From the NCBI GenBank assembly GCA_024516035.1, contig CM044955.1, positions 54,339,257-54,403,256 of the forward strand: a DNA stretch of 64,000 nt, written 5' to 3'. The DNA comes from Bactericera cockerelli (lineage: Eukaryota > Arthropoda > Insecta > Hemiptera > Triozidae). Positions within the stretch are counted from its first letter, which is position 1, and each line of letters begins with the position of its first letter. Under the pieces are notes generated by a model. The model ran no database searches. It was given only the letters and a program-made list of their open reading frames with translations, and had not been told where the DNA came from. The position numbers and the translations under genes are program-made. Positions 34,441 through 52,744 of the stretch are shown piece by piece.

Positions 34441-34615
34441 ATATTATGGTCCTACATACAATAAGGCCGCAAAATCAAATGATAATTATTATTTTTCCAA
34501 TATTTTTTTTCTGATATTGCTTGCTTTCAGATACTTTGACCACGACTTGGACCTCCATTGGGAGGGGGAAGAGCCTGAGAAGTACAAGCTGTATCTGCAG
34601 GACAAAGTTCAGTAA
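23451..34615 (+). CDS. Aldo/keto reductase, L-galactose dehydrogenase-like (complete)
   Basis: Eight exons: 23451-23482, 24762-24908, 25309-25426, 28283-28438, 30543-30803, 32590-32721, 33070-33242, 34531-34615. They total 1104 nt (367 residues plus TAA), with phases consistent at every junction. The ATG at 23451 is followed after ten codons by a GTAAGA donor. The (beta/alpha)8 reductase fold is indicated by GLLVSALGFGGGGLGG near the N-terminus, NYIDTAPYYGHGFSE (Asp83, Tyr88), YYISTKIGRY (Lys114) and VIIIHDIEF (His153), which give the family's D-Y-K-H tetrad. Such enzymes are cytosolic NAD(P)H oxidoreductases; the substrate cannot be told from sequence. Insects carry several paralogues resembling fly CG18547/CG3397. 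Oddities: a duplicated acceptor before exon 2, a donor-derived minisatellite after exon 3 and a decayed duplicate of exon 4 at 25701. Introns are loaded with SINEs and a Tc1 copy. Confidence 0.92.
24640..24767 (+). repeat. Tandem duplication of a 3' splice site
   Basis: Two copies of 'tattatgcattgaatctca', 'tatctataag' and 'tttcgtgttccagtgagccc' lie about 58 bp apart. The second CAG (24759-24761) is the true acceptor of reductase exon 2; the first (near 24702-24704) is followed by only a few exon-like bases. Confidence 0.85.
24985..25155 (+). repeat. SINE family C
   Basis: B box 'gtgggttcgaaacccag', then 'gacatgacaagttatcctcc', 'gcttactgctggaataatgg' and 'cgggcagtataaataaggcg', ending in (ATT)n. 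The 5' part of the tRNA-like head is weak. Confidence 0.65.
25180..25292 (-). repeat. SINE family D, reverse
   Basis: Minus-strand reading gives 'gacctcagtagctggatcg' and 'cggaggttcaagtccc'. It abuts the acceptor of reductase exon 3. Confidence 0.6.
25411..25640 (+). repeat. 34-bp minisatellite made of a 5' splice site
   Basis: The exon end GACTATACTGGGTAAG and its donor GTACGTATAG are repeated seven more times in tandem, with a spacer 'tattagga'. Only the first copy is coding. The frame hits TAA after the second copy, so using a downstream donor would truncate the reductase. Confidence 0.92.
25701..25770 (+). pseudogene. Decayed duplicate of reductase exon 4
   Basis: After an intact acceptor (ATTTCAG, 25694-25700) the frame reads ALEKIPRHFYYISTNTG, a stop, then YQ. 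This aligns with the real exon 4 (ALKQIPRESYYISTKIGRYH). The catalytic Lys is Asn and a TGA follows, so it cannot encode enzyme. It is either a former alternative exon or a relic of a tandem paralogue. Confidence 0.8.
25888..26150 (+). repeat. SINE family F (5S-derived), best copy
   Basis: The head aligns with 5S rRNA: 'catgttgaatacaccggttc', 'gaacaccgaagttaagcgac', 'gacttggatgggtgacc'. The shared body (ccactcaggctgggtgaggt, gcgaatggagggtaaaaccc), 'cgtgatatgaccatggcagt' and poly(A) follow. This is a SINE3-type element and not a 5S gene, because the 3' part of 5S is replaced. Confidence 0.8.
26471..27500 (+). pseudogene. Tc1-type transposase, two frameshifts
   Basis: An N-terminal helix-turn-helix region (VARALALIEAGQTYRTVANS) lies at residues ~8-60 with a second DNA-binding part after it. 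The catalytic triad is visible: Asp in LFTDECKLSL, Asp in ILMHDNARPHVA, and Glu in SPDMNPIEHVWDHMKR (DD34E spacing). The frame breaks near 26982 and again near 27402, each explained by loss of a single base in a short homopolymer. The second break diverts the C-terminus into a non-homologous tail. With both breaks this copy cannot make full-length transposase, but its ends could still be mobilised in trans. The start at 26471 is the first ATG in the homologous frame. Confidence 0.9.
27465..27502. other. Perfect hairpin over the end of the transposase frame
   Basis: GTTAGGGGAGGCAATA, a 5-6 base loop, then TATTGCCTCCCCTAAC. The 3' arm contains the TAA of the homologous transposase frame. Confidence 0.85.
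28020..28148. mobile_element. GGGCGG-family MITE, 129 bp, plus a partial second copy to 28212
   Basis: Ends as in 6826-6954 but in opposite orientation, with TA flanks. The last 60 bp (from 'gatagggaaaatcgaca' to 'ttaattccgccc') are repeated once immediately downstream. Confidence 0.8.
28450..28545 (-). mobile_element. LINE 3' end, reverse, with poly(T)
   Basis: A ~31-T run followed by 'aagctttattaggaggacaa', the same 3' end as at 18943. It starts 12 bp after the donor of reductase exon 4. Confidence 0.6.
28555..29295 (+). repeat. Dispersed repeat L with (CAGA)n
   Basis: It starts 'gacacaatacttcctcg' and ends 'acttccgatttctaatatta' / 'gaaatttctcggaagtaa'. A (CAGA)n tract lies at 29085-29145 after 'tccgagatttgcgcgttaca'. 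Partial relatives are at 23600-23900, 32730-33025 (reverse) and 40950-40995. The layout (conserved non-coding, CAGA run) is like a LINE 3' UTR; no protein is found. Confidence 0.5.
29488..29598 (+). repeat. Dispersed repeat J
   Basis: 'ttgaggttctgattacgaat' through 'gaaagtcgtgtggtatcaca' matches the 6545-6700 repeat. Confidence 0.5.
30070..30185 (+). repeat. SINE family D
   Basis: 'gacctcagtagcttgatcgc' and 'ggttggtggttcgagtcccg', then 'gtaaacttgagtaattgtga'. Truncated by the next SINE. Confidence 0.75.
30188..30495 (-). repeat. SINE family A, reverse, full length
   Basis: Read on the minus strand: head with both pol III boxes (gattagctcagtggttaagc, gggttcgatcc), full body, then poly(A). 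It lies just before the acceptor of reductase exon 5. Confidence 0.85.
30985..31175. mobile_element. hAT-type MITE relative with long C runs
   Basis: It shares 'actccagcaaagatggaata' and 'tacgttaggcgagatttctg' with the 16180-16362 element and keeps the right end 'ctagctacgccactg'. The left end is replaced. C homopolymers reach about 30 bases. Confidence 0.65.
31283..31630 (+). repeat. SINE family E, tail type 2
   Basis: Head (ttcgtggcgtaatggttgtg ... gagttcaactcccgg) and shared body as in 8905-9259. The tail is the LINE-like one: 'ccatgaggttgaacaacgtc', 'gacagagtaaaagaagaag'. Confidence 0.8.
32730..33025 (-). repeat. Dispersed repeat L, reverse fragment
   Basis: 'acagaattttttataaaat', 'gatgaaaatcgattaattgg' and 'atattgtgtccataattgg' correspond to the reverse complement of parts of 28555-29295. 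It fills most of a reductase intron. Confidence 0.4.
33245..33490 (-). mobile_element. Dispersed 3' end repeat G, reverse
   Basis: It begins with (TTG)n and 'tagccagcttggctacagct', the reverse complement of 9421-9692. It starts right at the donor of reductase exon 7. Confidence 0.7.
33546..33765 (-). repeat. SINE family C, reverse, full length
   Basis: Minus strand: head 'ccccagtagctcagtggtaa', B box 'gtgggttcgaaacccagc', then 'gacatgacaagttatcctcc' and 'cgggcagtataaataaggcg', ending in (ATT)n. Confidence 0.8.
34040..34145 (-). repeat. SINE family D, reverse fragment
   Basis: 'gcgagtcctccaccttatcg' and 'atcgagctactgaagtcag' are the reverse of the family D head. Confidence 0.55.
34405..34439. 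repeat. Poly(A) run
   Basis: About 35 consecutive A in the last reductase intron, probably the tail of a decayed retroposon. Confidence 0.9.
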
Positions 34616-34699
34616 GACTCGTCTGGGATCTGTACGAAGTTCAACGGACGCTAGGAATATGTGAATACGTAGCCTATGGCAACATTGAGTTGCAAGAAT

Positions 34700-34860
34700 T
34701 GTTTCATCTTCTTCTTTCACTTTGTCTTTTCCCAAACCTACTTGGGGTAGGCATTGTTTAACCTTGCCCTCATGGTTCAGGTTGGTTGGTTCTGATAATT
34801 CTACTTCCACTTTTTATGGCTAGATGTCCTTCCTAACTAATCAGGTTAAGGTCGCCAACG
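34700..34860 (-). mobile_element. LINE 3' tail, reverse
   Basis: 'ttctttcactttgtcttttc', 'ccaaacctacttggggtag' and 'ctcatggttcaggttggttg' are the reverse complement of the tail after the ORF2 end at 3592, here in the 3' flank of the reductase gene. Confidence 0.6.
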
Positions 34861-35997
34861 ATTTATGTAAATGTTTTTTGGCCTGACATGGCTGTTACCA
34901 TATCTTTTTAGTGCCCCCTAGTGAGACATCAACAGAAAATACATATTTCTTTGACAATAGCATACTGAACTGACGTAAGCTTCAAAAACATTTCAACTAA
35001 AAGAAACATGAGACAAAATTGTGTCACATGTCACAGGCTGTAGAAGGGATTTCTGTAGCATGCTGCAGAAGATGTGCTTTAGGCGATATTGTAGGCTGCA
35101 TGCTTCAATGTTGCCTTACTGGAATTCCAATTCAAAAATCAGAGTGTGAGAAGTATAGCTCAGTGATAAGTAATAATTATTAAGCTACAAATAACATGGA
35201 AGTTGAGCTAGAAAAGGAGTTTCAGTTTACTATAGTTAACATTATGAAACTTGGAAAAAAGTAGCATAATATTCTTAAGAGCCTTTTAACACTTTTATCA
35301 ATTTCTTCGCATAATATTTTCGTTCGTTATGATACCAAAGTACAAAAAAAAAAAAAAAAAAATCTTACCAAGCCTATAAAATTTGTACTTTCTCTTCTTC
35401 TATATAGGTCTTGGACCTTTCTTCGACCATGAGTTTTGTGTCTGGCCAGGGTATTTTTTTTTCTCTCCATTGGCTGGACTTTTCCAAAAAAATTCACGAC
35501 ATCATAGAGTGACATCAAAGTAATTAATGATAGCTTGATGATATGTTTGTTGGAATAGAGCTTGGTTATGAATAAAAATATTATTGCTGTTATAGTGGCA
35601 TAAGCTACCAAATTGTTTTCTGGTCTTTGACAAGTTTCTCAGGTTCTTTGCTAAAATGATGTTTTTTTGTTGTTGTTGCTATTTGAATATTTCGGAGAAT
35701 TGGTAACTCACACAACAATTATGCTACCAACCACAGTTTTTCTTCTTCTATGGTTTAAAAACCCCTACAACCAAGTAGACAAAATCTTTCTGCAGGGTCT
35801 TTCCTGAGTTCACACATTATCTCAGTAGTTTAATTACAAGTATACACAATCACATACATTTTATTTTTTTTATTATTATTTATTATTTCGCAAATGAATT
35901 GCCTTTTTTATTTTGTTTGCTTTAGTAGTCTTTACAGTTTAAGGAGCCAGAGAAAACCTACCGATGGTCTTCGGACTTCATATATTCCCATGTAAGC

Positions 35998-37751
35998 CTA
36001 AACATTAGTGACCCCTGTTTTCTCATGTTGCTGCAGAAGGTTTTGCAGGTGTGTATCAAACAGCTCACATCGGATTGGCATCTCCAGTGAATAGAATGGA
36101 TTCTTCAGAGCATAGTCTGCATAGAGTTCATAGATTTTCTTCAATATCAAATCTAATCCACTTTGGTTTGTATCACCCACAATCATGAACTTGACCCCTG
36201 AAAGTGAATGAATATAGGATAATTTATTTATTCTATTGTACAATAAATACTTAAAATAATAATAATAAAAATAGAAAATTATTTATACTGTCCAATTAGG
36301 GTTTCAAAAAGTCCCTTTATTACAGCAGTTGTTTTGAGACTAGTATTATGTGGTCAAAACTTTGATATATAATTATGTAAAATTCATGCATTGAGTGGGA
36401 CCTGAATAAAAATATCCCCATGGTCTTAGACTACTAAAGTAATTTATTACCACTTTCACTATAAGTGCAGATATTCTGTTTCTAAATTAAACTAAAATAA
36501 ATAACCTTTATTGAAATAATTCTTATTCCCTAATCAGATAATTTGGTAGGTGAAGGGATGACTTCTACAAAATACAAAGCATACAATAGATGTCAATGGA
36601 AGAGAACTTTGTCCAGCAATGGAGAACTAATATTTGTAAATGATGATGAAAATGATTTATCTTCATTAATTACCTGTTAATGTTTGATAGCAGTATAGTT
36701 TGAATGTATCGGCTTCAAGAACCTCAATTCCAGAGCTTTTGGGTTCTGGTGACAATTGACTAGCTATTGCAAATAATGGATAAAACATACTAGCTAAAAA
36801 TATCTTCTCATTGGTTGTCATTTTGGGTCTTGTAAATCTCAACTTTACTGGGAAGTTTTCTGGTTTGGAGAGAAAATCCAGCACGTCTGTACCATCATCA
36901 AGTTGAGCATTTTTGATGACAGCTTCATTCACTGCTGTTAAGACATGTCCGACTGAAAACAACGTAAACTTTAAGGTACATTGCAAGAAGTTTAGAAGAT
37001 AATTACAAGTAAAGGTTTTGAGGGCAAAAAATGTGATACATAGTTAAAATATGGACTTTACTTTCTATTATTATTATTAAACACTTTATTAGATATAAAG
37101 TGACATATGTACATATAATAATTATTAAAACAATTAAAAAATGGAAACAATATATACAATAAAAAGGAAAAAGAATAGAAAAATATATATCAACATATGT
37201 CTTAACTAAATAGTGGGGTAATTGCCTAAGGCAATCTCTTCCACCCAACCCTTTGAGGTTTTTTTTACTGGCCAAAACTTGCAGTACATACGGTCAAACC
37301 TTGATAATATCAAGATTATACTAATTATTATGTGAGATCAATTTTCGGGTCAAATTTACCTCTATAAAAGAGAAAACTGGATATAAGTTAAAAAATTCAG
37401 GTCCCATTATTTCTCTTAAAACCAGGTTTAACTGTCATAATTTAAACATAAAACTTACCCTTATTTCTTTCTTTTATTGGCATTGGGTTAAAACAATCCA
37501 TACAGCCAACCTTTACTTCAACAAACTAAACTAATCACCATTGCATGTACAGAGTAGGTATAAATTTAAAACTTACCTACAATACCATCTCTCTGTCCAA
37601 AGTTGACAACAATTTTCTTATTTTCTAGGATAAGTTTGATGTTGATTGGGAACTGGAAAGTAACTTCATTTTCTATTTTGGGTACTGTGTGATCATAGTT
37701 GAAGATGAGACCTCCTGACTTGGATACTATGTAAACTCCATAGATTACCAT
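35998..37751 (-). CDS. Trs23: TRAPPC4 / Trs23 (synbindin), complete
   Basis: Three exons on the minus strand: 37577-37751, 36674-36952, 35998-36197. They give 654 nt (217 residues plus TAG), with GT-AG junctions and matching phases. The N-terminus MVIYGVYIVSKSGGLI, the motif FGQRDGIVVGHVL, the stretch MTTNEKIFLASMFYPLFAIA, SSGIEVLEADTFKLYCYQTL and the C-terminal KNPFYSLEMPIRCELFD are hallmarks of the family. The length is nearly that of the human protein (219). TRAPPC4 is a longin-fold core subunit of the TRAPP complexes, which tether ER-Golgi vesicles and act as exchange factor for Rab1. No break or missing motif is seen. It converges on the reductase gene and is divergent from membralin. 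The symbol follows fly usage. Confidence 0.95.
36270..36465 (-). repeat. SINE family C, reverse, decayed
   Basis: 'tactgtccaattagggtttc', 'tccctttattacagcagttg' and 'attatgtggtcaaaac' match family C reversed. The head is nearly lost. It lies in TRAPPC4 intron 2. Confidence 0.5.
37072..37262 (-). mobile_element. LINE 3' end, reverse
   Basis: (ATT)n, then 'aacactttattagatataaa', and at the far end 'ggggtaattgcctaaggcaa' and 'tctcttccacccaaccctt', as in the 18943 and 44817 copies. TRAPPC4 intron 1. Confidence 0.55.
37291..37436. mobile_element. pogo-type MITE, decayed
   Basis: The left end 'cggtcaaaccttgataatat' and right end 'aaccaggtttaactg' are inverted. The interior 'gtcaaatttacctctataaa' matches the larger element at 46754-47256. 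Confidence 0.55.
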
Positions 37752-46660
<8,909 letters not shown>

Positions 46661-46753
46661 TAAGTATATAAGATAAAGTATAAGTATATAAGTATAAGTA
46701 TCCAGATTTTCACGTTTAATACAGTCGAACCTGATAGATTTTCACGTTTAATA

Positions 46754-47256
46754 CAGTCGAACCTGGATATAGGAAAGAAAAAAAAATACAGGTCAAATTT
46801 ACCTCTCTATCGAAAAATAACCTCTTTATAAAACTACTTAATGTATTTATTTATTCACAACAATTAGTCGTAGTTAACTATTTACAAAAATCAAGAAATA
46901 ATATCTACAAAATAAAAAAATAAAATAATGTTAAAAATACCTATGTCCAAATGTTACAGTAAAAAATTTACATTAGAAATACAAAGTTACATTACAAAAT
47001 GTTTTTTTGTAAAATCAAGAAATAATATCTACAAAATAAAAAAATAAAATAATCTTATAAATACCTATGTCCAAATGTTACAGTAAAAAATTTACATTAG
47101 AAATACAAAGTTACATTACATAATGTTTTTTTTAGAAACCGGGATATAAGATAAAAATACTTTCCTTATTATAGAATTCTAGGATGAGGAAAGTAAAGAT
47201 AGGATCCATTGAGTATCGATATAAAGATAGGATCCATTTATATCCAGATTTGACTG
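46754..47256. mobile_element. pogo-type MITE, 503 bp, with internal duplication
   Basis: Ends CAGTCGAACCTGGATATAGG and (right, complemented) CAGTCAAATCTGGATATAAA, each next to TA. The interior holds two ~126-bp copies of a block with 'caagaaataatatctacaaa' and 'cctatgtccaaatgttacag' (from ~46889 and ~47015). The left terminus is also preceded by a duplicate of itself at ~46707-46730. Confidence 0.75.
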
Positions 47257-47349
47257 TACATATATTTTAAGTACATAGATGTAGTTTGAATCCTTTTCAT
47301 AAAGAAATGGCCGTAAACAAAGAAATAAAGTTAGTTAATATAGGTATAT

Positions 47350-47465
47350 GTTAATCACTATTGTGATATCAGAATTCACCTTAGCTTTAATAAATTTTTA
47401 CCGTACTTCTGACTCGAACCATCGACCTCCAGGTTACGAGTCTGCTTCATTATTCACCTAGCTAA
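47350..47465 (-). repeat. SINE family D, reverse
   Basis: 'tgttaatcactattgtgata', then 'tcgaaccatcgacctccagg' reversed head. Confidence 0.6.
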
Positions 47466-47474
47466 TGAACTTCT

Positions 47475-47685
47475 TTGTCTGGGACAAGTCAAACAGAGAA
47501 AGACCATTGTCTAGCTAGAGGACGATAAATAAATAATAGACTAGCTAACCTTACCCTATTAGGCCTGGCTAGTTTGAAGTTTCTCCAAGGGTTTAATGGT
47601 TTCTAAAGAAAAAGCCCAAGTTCTCAAGATCATCACTCCCCTCTGTTATACTCATATTGATTACAACAACAGCAACAACTAAGGT
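47475..47685 (+). mobile_element. Dispersed 3' end repeat G, forward
   Basis: 'agctagaggacgataaataa' through 'gtttaatggtttctaaagaa', ending in (CAA)n-like 'acaacaacagcaacaac'. Confidence 0.6.
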
Positions 47686-47689
47686 TCTG

Positions 47690-47960
47690 AACTCCTTGGC
47701 GTAACGGTTGTGACTACTGCCCGTAGTCCAAATTTCCTGAGTTCGATTCCCGGTTGGATCTGACTTCTCACAGAAAATTCTGTTACCTCCAAACACGTAA
47801 GGCTAGCAATGCCGGCTGGGTGAGGTTAATGTGGGTAGCTGGTACGATTCCCAGCGAGAGGAGAGAGAGAGAAGAGAGAGAGCGAGAGAAATAAAAAGAG
47901 AGGAGAGAGAGATAAGGGGAGAGAGAGATAAGGGGAGAGAGAGAGGAGGGAGAGAGAGAG

Positions 47961-47991
<31 letters not shown>

Positions 47992-47995
47992 TAAA
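47690..47995 (+). repeat. SINE family E, body running into a (GA)n tract
   Basis: The head 'cttggcgtaacggttgtgac' and body up to 'acgattcccagcga' are normal. At the point where other copies read 'cccagcgaatggaggg', this one continues as ~130 bp of GA repeats with internal 'gataaggg' units. Confidence 0.75.
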
Positions 47996-48724
47996 GGAGG
48001 GAGTATGAAGAGAAGGAAAGATGAGAGTAATATGAGATGGTGTTATGTAGGAGGAATATTAGAGGAAGAAGAAATCTGATGCACACTGGTGAAAAGTGAA
48101 ATCTTTTTAGACAAAAAAGGTAAACCAGAAATGTTATCAACTCAATTTCAAAACAGTGGCCCAAAACAATTCTTTCTTTTAAGAAGTCCTTATTACAGTA
48201 AAAGGAAAATAGTACTTCAGATATACTCGCACTTAATAACTTCAATATTTTTTTCTTCTTCAATATCAGACATAATTATATCCACACTATTCTATCGAAA
48301 CTGGTGATGTCTTGCATTGAAATTTTTTTTTGGAGGATGAAATATACTGTACATTGTACATAAATATTATTCTGGACCAAAAAGTGGAAATGAGATTGTA
48401 AACAGTAATTTGGTGGTAAAAATTATTTGTTATGTAAATTTTCTCATATCTCCTAGTGTTAAAGGAAAAAGGAGAAATAGGCAGTTTGCATCCATCGAAT
48501 GCATGTATGCAAGTGAAATAAAGGCAGTACCATGAAGGAGAGAGAGAGAGAGACAAAGAGGTAGATGGGGATATGGGGAAGGGTTTTGATAAATAATATG
48601 AAATAATCAAATGATGTCGTGAGAGAAATGTATTCCCCCCGGGGTTCGAGCTTGAAACTCTACACTGTGAAACCAGAAGCGCCTCTCCTCTGACGCTTTC
48701 GGTCTGGATGGACGGAAAAAATAG

Positions 48725-48870
48725 TTATCATATTTGTGTTAATCACTTTCGTGATATCACACCTACTCAAACTCGCTTTACTAAATCTATGCTGAAACCG
48801 GGACTTGAACCACCGACCTCCTGGTTACTAGTCCGCTGCTTTATCGATCAAGCTACTGAGGTCGGTGGAC
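48725..48870 (-). repeat. SINE family D, reverse
   Basis: 'gtgttaatcactttcgtgat' to 'gatcaagctactgaggtcgg', the reverse of 49257-49400. Confidence 0.75.
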
Positions 48871-48889
48871 GGAAAAAATATCTTGCTAA

Positions 48890-49055
48890 TACACTCCATT
48901 CGCAGGAAACTCACAAAACTGCTAGCCAAATTAACCTCACCCAGCCTGGGTTCGACCGGAATGCCAGCATGACGAAGTCTTTACTTCGTTGGACGTTGCT
49001 TAACTATGGTCATCCTTCGTCAACCGGTGTATTCAATGCGCCATCGACGCTGGCT
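48890..49055 (-). repeat. SINE family F (5S-derived), reverse
   Basis: Minus strand gives a 5S-like head ('gcgcattgaatacaccggtt', 'taagcaacgtccaacgaagt') and the shared body ('cccaggctgggtgaggttaa'). Confidence 0.7.
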
Positions 49056-49256
49056 AGGGAAGAGAATCTACTTTACCTGGTCACAAAAGATCTCACTAGG
49101 AATTCAGTGTTTCAACTGAATTCCTACAACCAGGTCATATTCAACTGCTAAGGTCATTTTAGACGGAGGTTTACCTCCATTCGCTGGGAACTTATCATTG
49201 TCGTTAATTAACAAGGCATATAAATAGAACATAATGCGACACATTAATATTTTGAC

Positions 49257-49405
49257 CGACCTCAGTAGCTTGAACGATAAGGCGATGGACTTGTAACATG
49301 GAGGTCGGTGGTTCAAGTCACGGTTTCAGCGTGAATTTTGTAAAGCGAGCTTGAGTAGTTTGTGATATCACGTAAGTGATTAACACAAATATGATAACTT
49401 AACTT
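49257..49405 (+). repeat. SINE family D
   Basis: 'gacctcagtagcttgaacga', 'ggaggtcggtggttcaagtc', 'gcgagcttgagtagtttgtg', 'cgtaagtgattaacac'. Confidence 0.75.
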
Positions 49406-49644
49406 AAACTTTTAATGCGACACATTTCCTAACTATAGGGTGGGGTTGCCTCAAGCGAACTGTTGCATTCACTCCTATCGAACTCAAATACGTATTGGAA
49501 TTTTCATTTTTCTACTTATTCCTGAACATAAAAGTGTTGGTAGCGAAAGCGCTGAAAGCATACTCTTCCAATTTAGACATCACCACAGAACTAGTTGACT
49601 GCGTCAAATGAGTAATGAAATGCTGTTCCCTGCTTTTCCGTACT

Positions 49645-49780
49645 GATGCTGAAATCCTAGCTAAAACTGTTAGGGTTGAAATTCTAGTTGAATCTGTTAG
49701 GGCTGAAAGTCTAGTTTAAAGTGTTCAAACTGTTAGGGTTGAAATTCTAGTAGAATCTGTTAGGGCTGAAATCCTGCTCT
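49645..49780 (+). repeat. ~40-bp tandem repeat cut by the gap
   Basis: 'gaaatcctagctaaaactgt' / 'tagggttgaaattctagttg' / 'aatctgttagggctgaaa' variants repeat about four times and run into the Ns, so the array length is unknown. Confidence 0.75.
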
Positions 49781-49880
49781 NNNNNNNNNNNNNNNNNNNN
49801 NNNNNNNNNNNNNNNNNNNNNNNNNNNNNNNNNNNNNNNNNNNNNNNNNNNNNNNNNNNNNNNNNNNNNNNNNNNNNNNN
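49781..49880. other. Assembly gap, 100 N
   Basis: Fixed-size scaffold gap. Sequence on its two sides need not be adjacent. Confidence 1.
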
Positions 49881-49937
49881 CAAACCTTATTTCCTACATG
49901 AGTTTCATTTTAACGACCATACTGAGAAAAATCTCCT

Positions 49938-49980
49938 TTCCTCTCTCTCTCTCTCTCTCTCTCTCACATACACACACACG

Positions 49981-50037
<57 letters not shown>

Positions 50038-50040
50038 CCC
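49938..50040. repeat. (CT)n-(CA)n-(TG)n compound microsatellite
   Basis: CT run, ACAC run, then about 27 TG repeats directly after the gap. The CA/TG halves can pair as a hairpin around 'gcatg'. Confidence 0.92.
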
Positions 50041-50229
50041 GCCTTTCGTCCTTTATCGCTCAGAGTCTAACACTCGGTCACACTCAAACACACATACACT
50101 ATTTCTATTACTCTTTACTCATATCCATCTCCTATCCCTTACACTCTCTTTCCCTGAAGGGAATGTCTGAGTACCGTACTCCTACATACCTGGAGCACTT
50201 TCAACTTATACACACTCGGATGTACATGT

Positions 50230-50347
50230 AAACAGTTTCTATTCCTCTCTCTGTCTTGCTATCCCTAACTTTTTCTCTTCATCTCTAACTCTCTTTCTCT
50301 ACATACCTCACTCTATCCCTAACTCTCTCTCTCTCTCTCTCTCTCTT

Positions 50348-50386
<39 letters not shown>

Positions 50387-50620
50387 CTCTTTCTCTCTTT
50401 TTCTCTTTCTTTCTCTCTCTTTCTCTCTCTTTCTATTTCTTTCTTATTCTTTCACTCCCTTTCTCTCTCTCTCTCTCTCGTTGCTGAGTGTGTAACTTGT
50501 AACATAAAGCGTAACAGTCTGCTTTGCAGTGGCGAGTATCTTGGGTGGGCTCTCTTTCTCTCACTCTCTCTCTTTCCCTCTCTCAATCTCTCTTTTCCTC
50601 TCTCTCCCTCTCGGTGCCTT
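50230..50620. repeat. Imperfect CT/CTTT-rich tract
   Basis: Nearly 400 bp of pyrimidine-rich sequence with CT and CTTT runs. Open frames here are low-complexity artefacts. Confidence 0.85.
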
Positions 50621-50639
50621 ATGGCGTCGGTATACCTCC

Positions 50640-52610
50640 ACTACCTACTCACCATTTCAAAGGCAGACGAAAAAAAGTTTTTATTAACAAAATGAAATTT
50701 TTAATTTTCATATTTTTTTTCTAAAAATTCGCCTGAGGTTTGCGGTGAATAGTGAAAATAGCTGTATTATGGCAAATATGCCAACAACATCAAAATAAAT
50801 TCTACATATTTAATTATTTTTTTGTTAATTAAAATTTTAGTAAACATAATATTTCGACTCTGCCGGGATATGAACCCGGTTCGTTGTTTGAATTCGATTA
50901 ATTTGTTTTTCTGCCTTTTTTTACTCTAAAAATAACTTTATTTGTTGTTGCCTATACTATTTTTAAACTCTAAAAATAAAACTCGTGCATGGTTGAGATG
51001 AGATTTTGGAGTTAAAAAAGTTTGAGAATAAAAACGCGACGAGGATTTATTGCAAGAAAAATTGTTGAACTTTCGACAGGCAGGAGGAGACATTCAATTT
51101 GCCTACATCCTGATATAGAAATAGTAGTCAGGAGATACAGAAGAATAGAATAGAATAGAAATTACCTTGTTTATACTGCCGAGGTGAGACTAAAAAGTCC
51201 CTTTATTCCAGCAGTCTGTGAGAAGAGTGTGAGAAAGACAAAGAAAGTGGTTCAATTTGGCTGTTCTCCGAAATACTCGTAGAAAGAATAGTCAGGAATA
51301 CATAAAAGACAAAGGAAGAGAGAGAGATAGAGAACTTGAAGGATTGAAATACAAATAGAAAGAATTAGGAAGGGAAAGAGACGGCGATAAAATAATATGG
51401 GGAGGATAGGAGAAATGATAAAACATCATGATAAAAGTGTGAAAGATTGAGAAAATGATTCAGAGAGGGTGACATAATTTTGCCTGATAAAAAAAGTTTT
51501 GTTGATGGCACTAATATTGGGGACTACTGAAGAAAGACAGTAAGCAGCTATCCAGGTATGTTCTGATATTCAATTCTACATCTAGTACAACTTTTCACTA
51601 TTCTATTTTGCCTGAGAGAGAATGAAAGATACGAGTATTATACGTCAGATAAGAGACGGTAACTGTGAGAAAAGAGACGTAAACGAACGTACTGTACCTC
51701 CTACTTAAAATTTTTAAAGCACCTAGTTCTGCAACTTTCCTTACTGGCGTGTTACATTACATCCATACATCAAAATAATCCACCCACTTAAAGTGAGTCG
51801 AAAAAATGGAAGGAATAAAATAAAAGGTGAGAGAGAGAGAGAAAAAAAAATGCGTGAAAGATAAACAGGGAAAAAACTGGTGTGAACATCACACGAATTA
51901 CTTTTACAAATCAGGGAAAATGTGTGGAAAATACTTTATATATTTTTTGTTTTAAGTAACAACATAGTCAATTTCCATTGAATTTTATTGTTCTGGGTGC
52001 CTATTATTAACAGCATAATGTTCCATATTTCATCGCTCTACGACTTACCGTTTTTGAGATATTTCTATACAGATATCCAAACACAAAAGAGGATTACATA
52101 CATAGGATAGGACAACAAAGATAAGCCAGATTGTCCCTCAAGTTAGAGTTTGAGTCCGTCTTGAGAGACTGCGTTATATTTTTAAATCCTATTTTATAAG
52201 TTGACCCTAATTTTTCCTGAATTTTTTTCCAGGTCAATTTCTGAAAAATCGATCTGTTACAATACTTCTTCTATCTTACAGGCAATAAAACTCGGTGAAA
52301 ATATTTAAAATGTTTTCTTTGGAGAAAAAAGAAGAATGAAAAAAAACTTTTTGAAACTTTTGCAATAACAGAAGAAGAAAGGTAGGAGAAAAACTCTGAA
52401 AGTGAAAGATGTTTTTGGCATTTTGTTTTTTACCATCCACAGAAAAACAACTCAAAAAACAATAAAATGACATTGATGGTATCCAAGTGGGCGGTGGAAA
52501 ATGTCAGAAAGCGTTGCCAAATGTCAAAAGGCGTTGCCGAAATAATGTCATACCTCGCTTGCACGTGTTAACACAAATGGATGTTACAATAATAACAATA
52601 AATGTATTTA
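50640..52610. other. Gene-free stretch after the gap
   Basis: AT-rich DNA without recognised exons. A weak family C SINE tail is at 51165-51220 and purine-rich runs at 51230-51450. The missing membralin exons were looked for here and not seen. Confidence 0.4.
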
Positions 52611-52617
52611 AAATTAA

Positions 52618-52740
52618 CTGGTGTGACACCACACGACTTTCCTTGTCACTCGAAAAGAATTAAAATTTCGCCACTGGTGACTTAATGGTAACAGCTAGCT
52701 AAAAATGAATGTTAAATTCGTAATCAGCACCTCAAAATGA
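52618..52740 (-). repeat. Dispersed repeat J, reverse
   Basis: 'ctggtgtgacaccacacgac' to 'cgtaatcagcacctcaaaat', the reverse of 6545-6700. Confidence 0.55.
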
Positions 52741-52744
52741 TTAA

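Noticed and set aside
47831..48263. Open frames over the GA repeat, both strands
   Set aside because: Low complexity (Arg-Glu or Leu-Ser) from the (GA)n tract next to a SINE.
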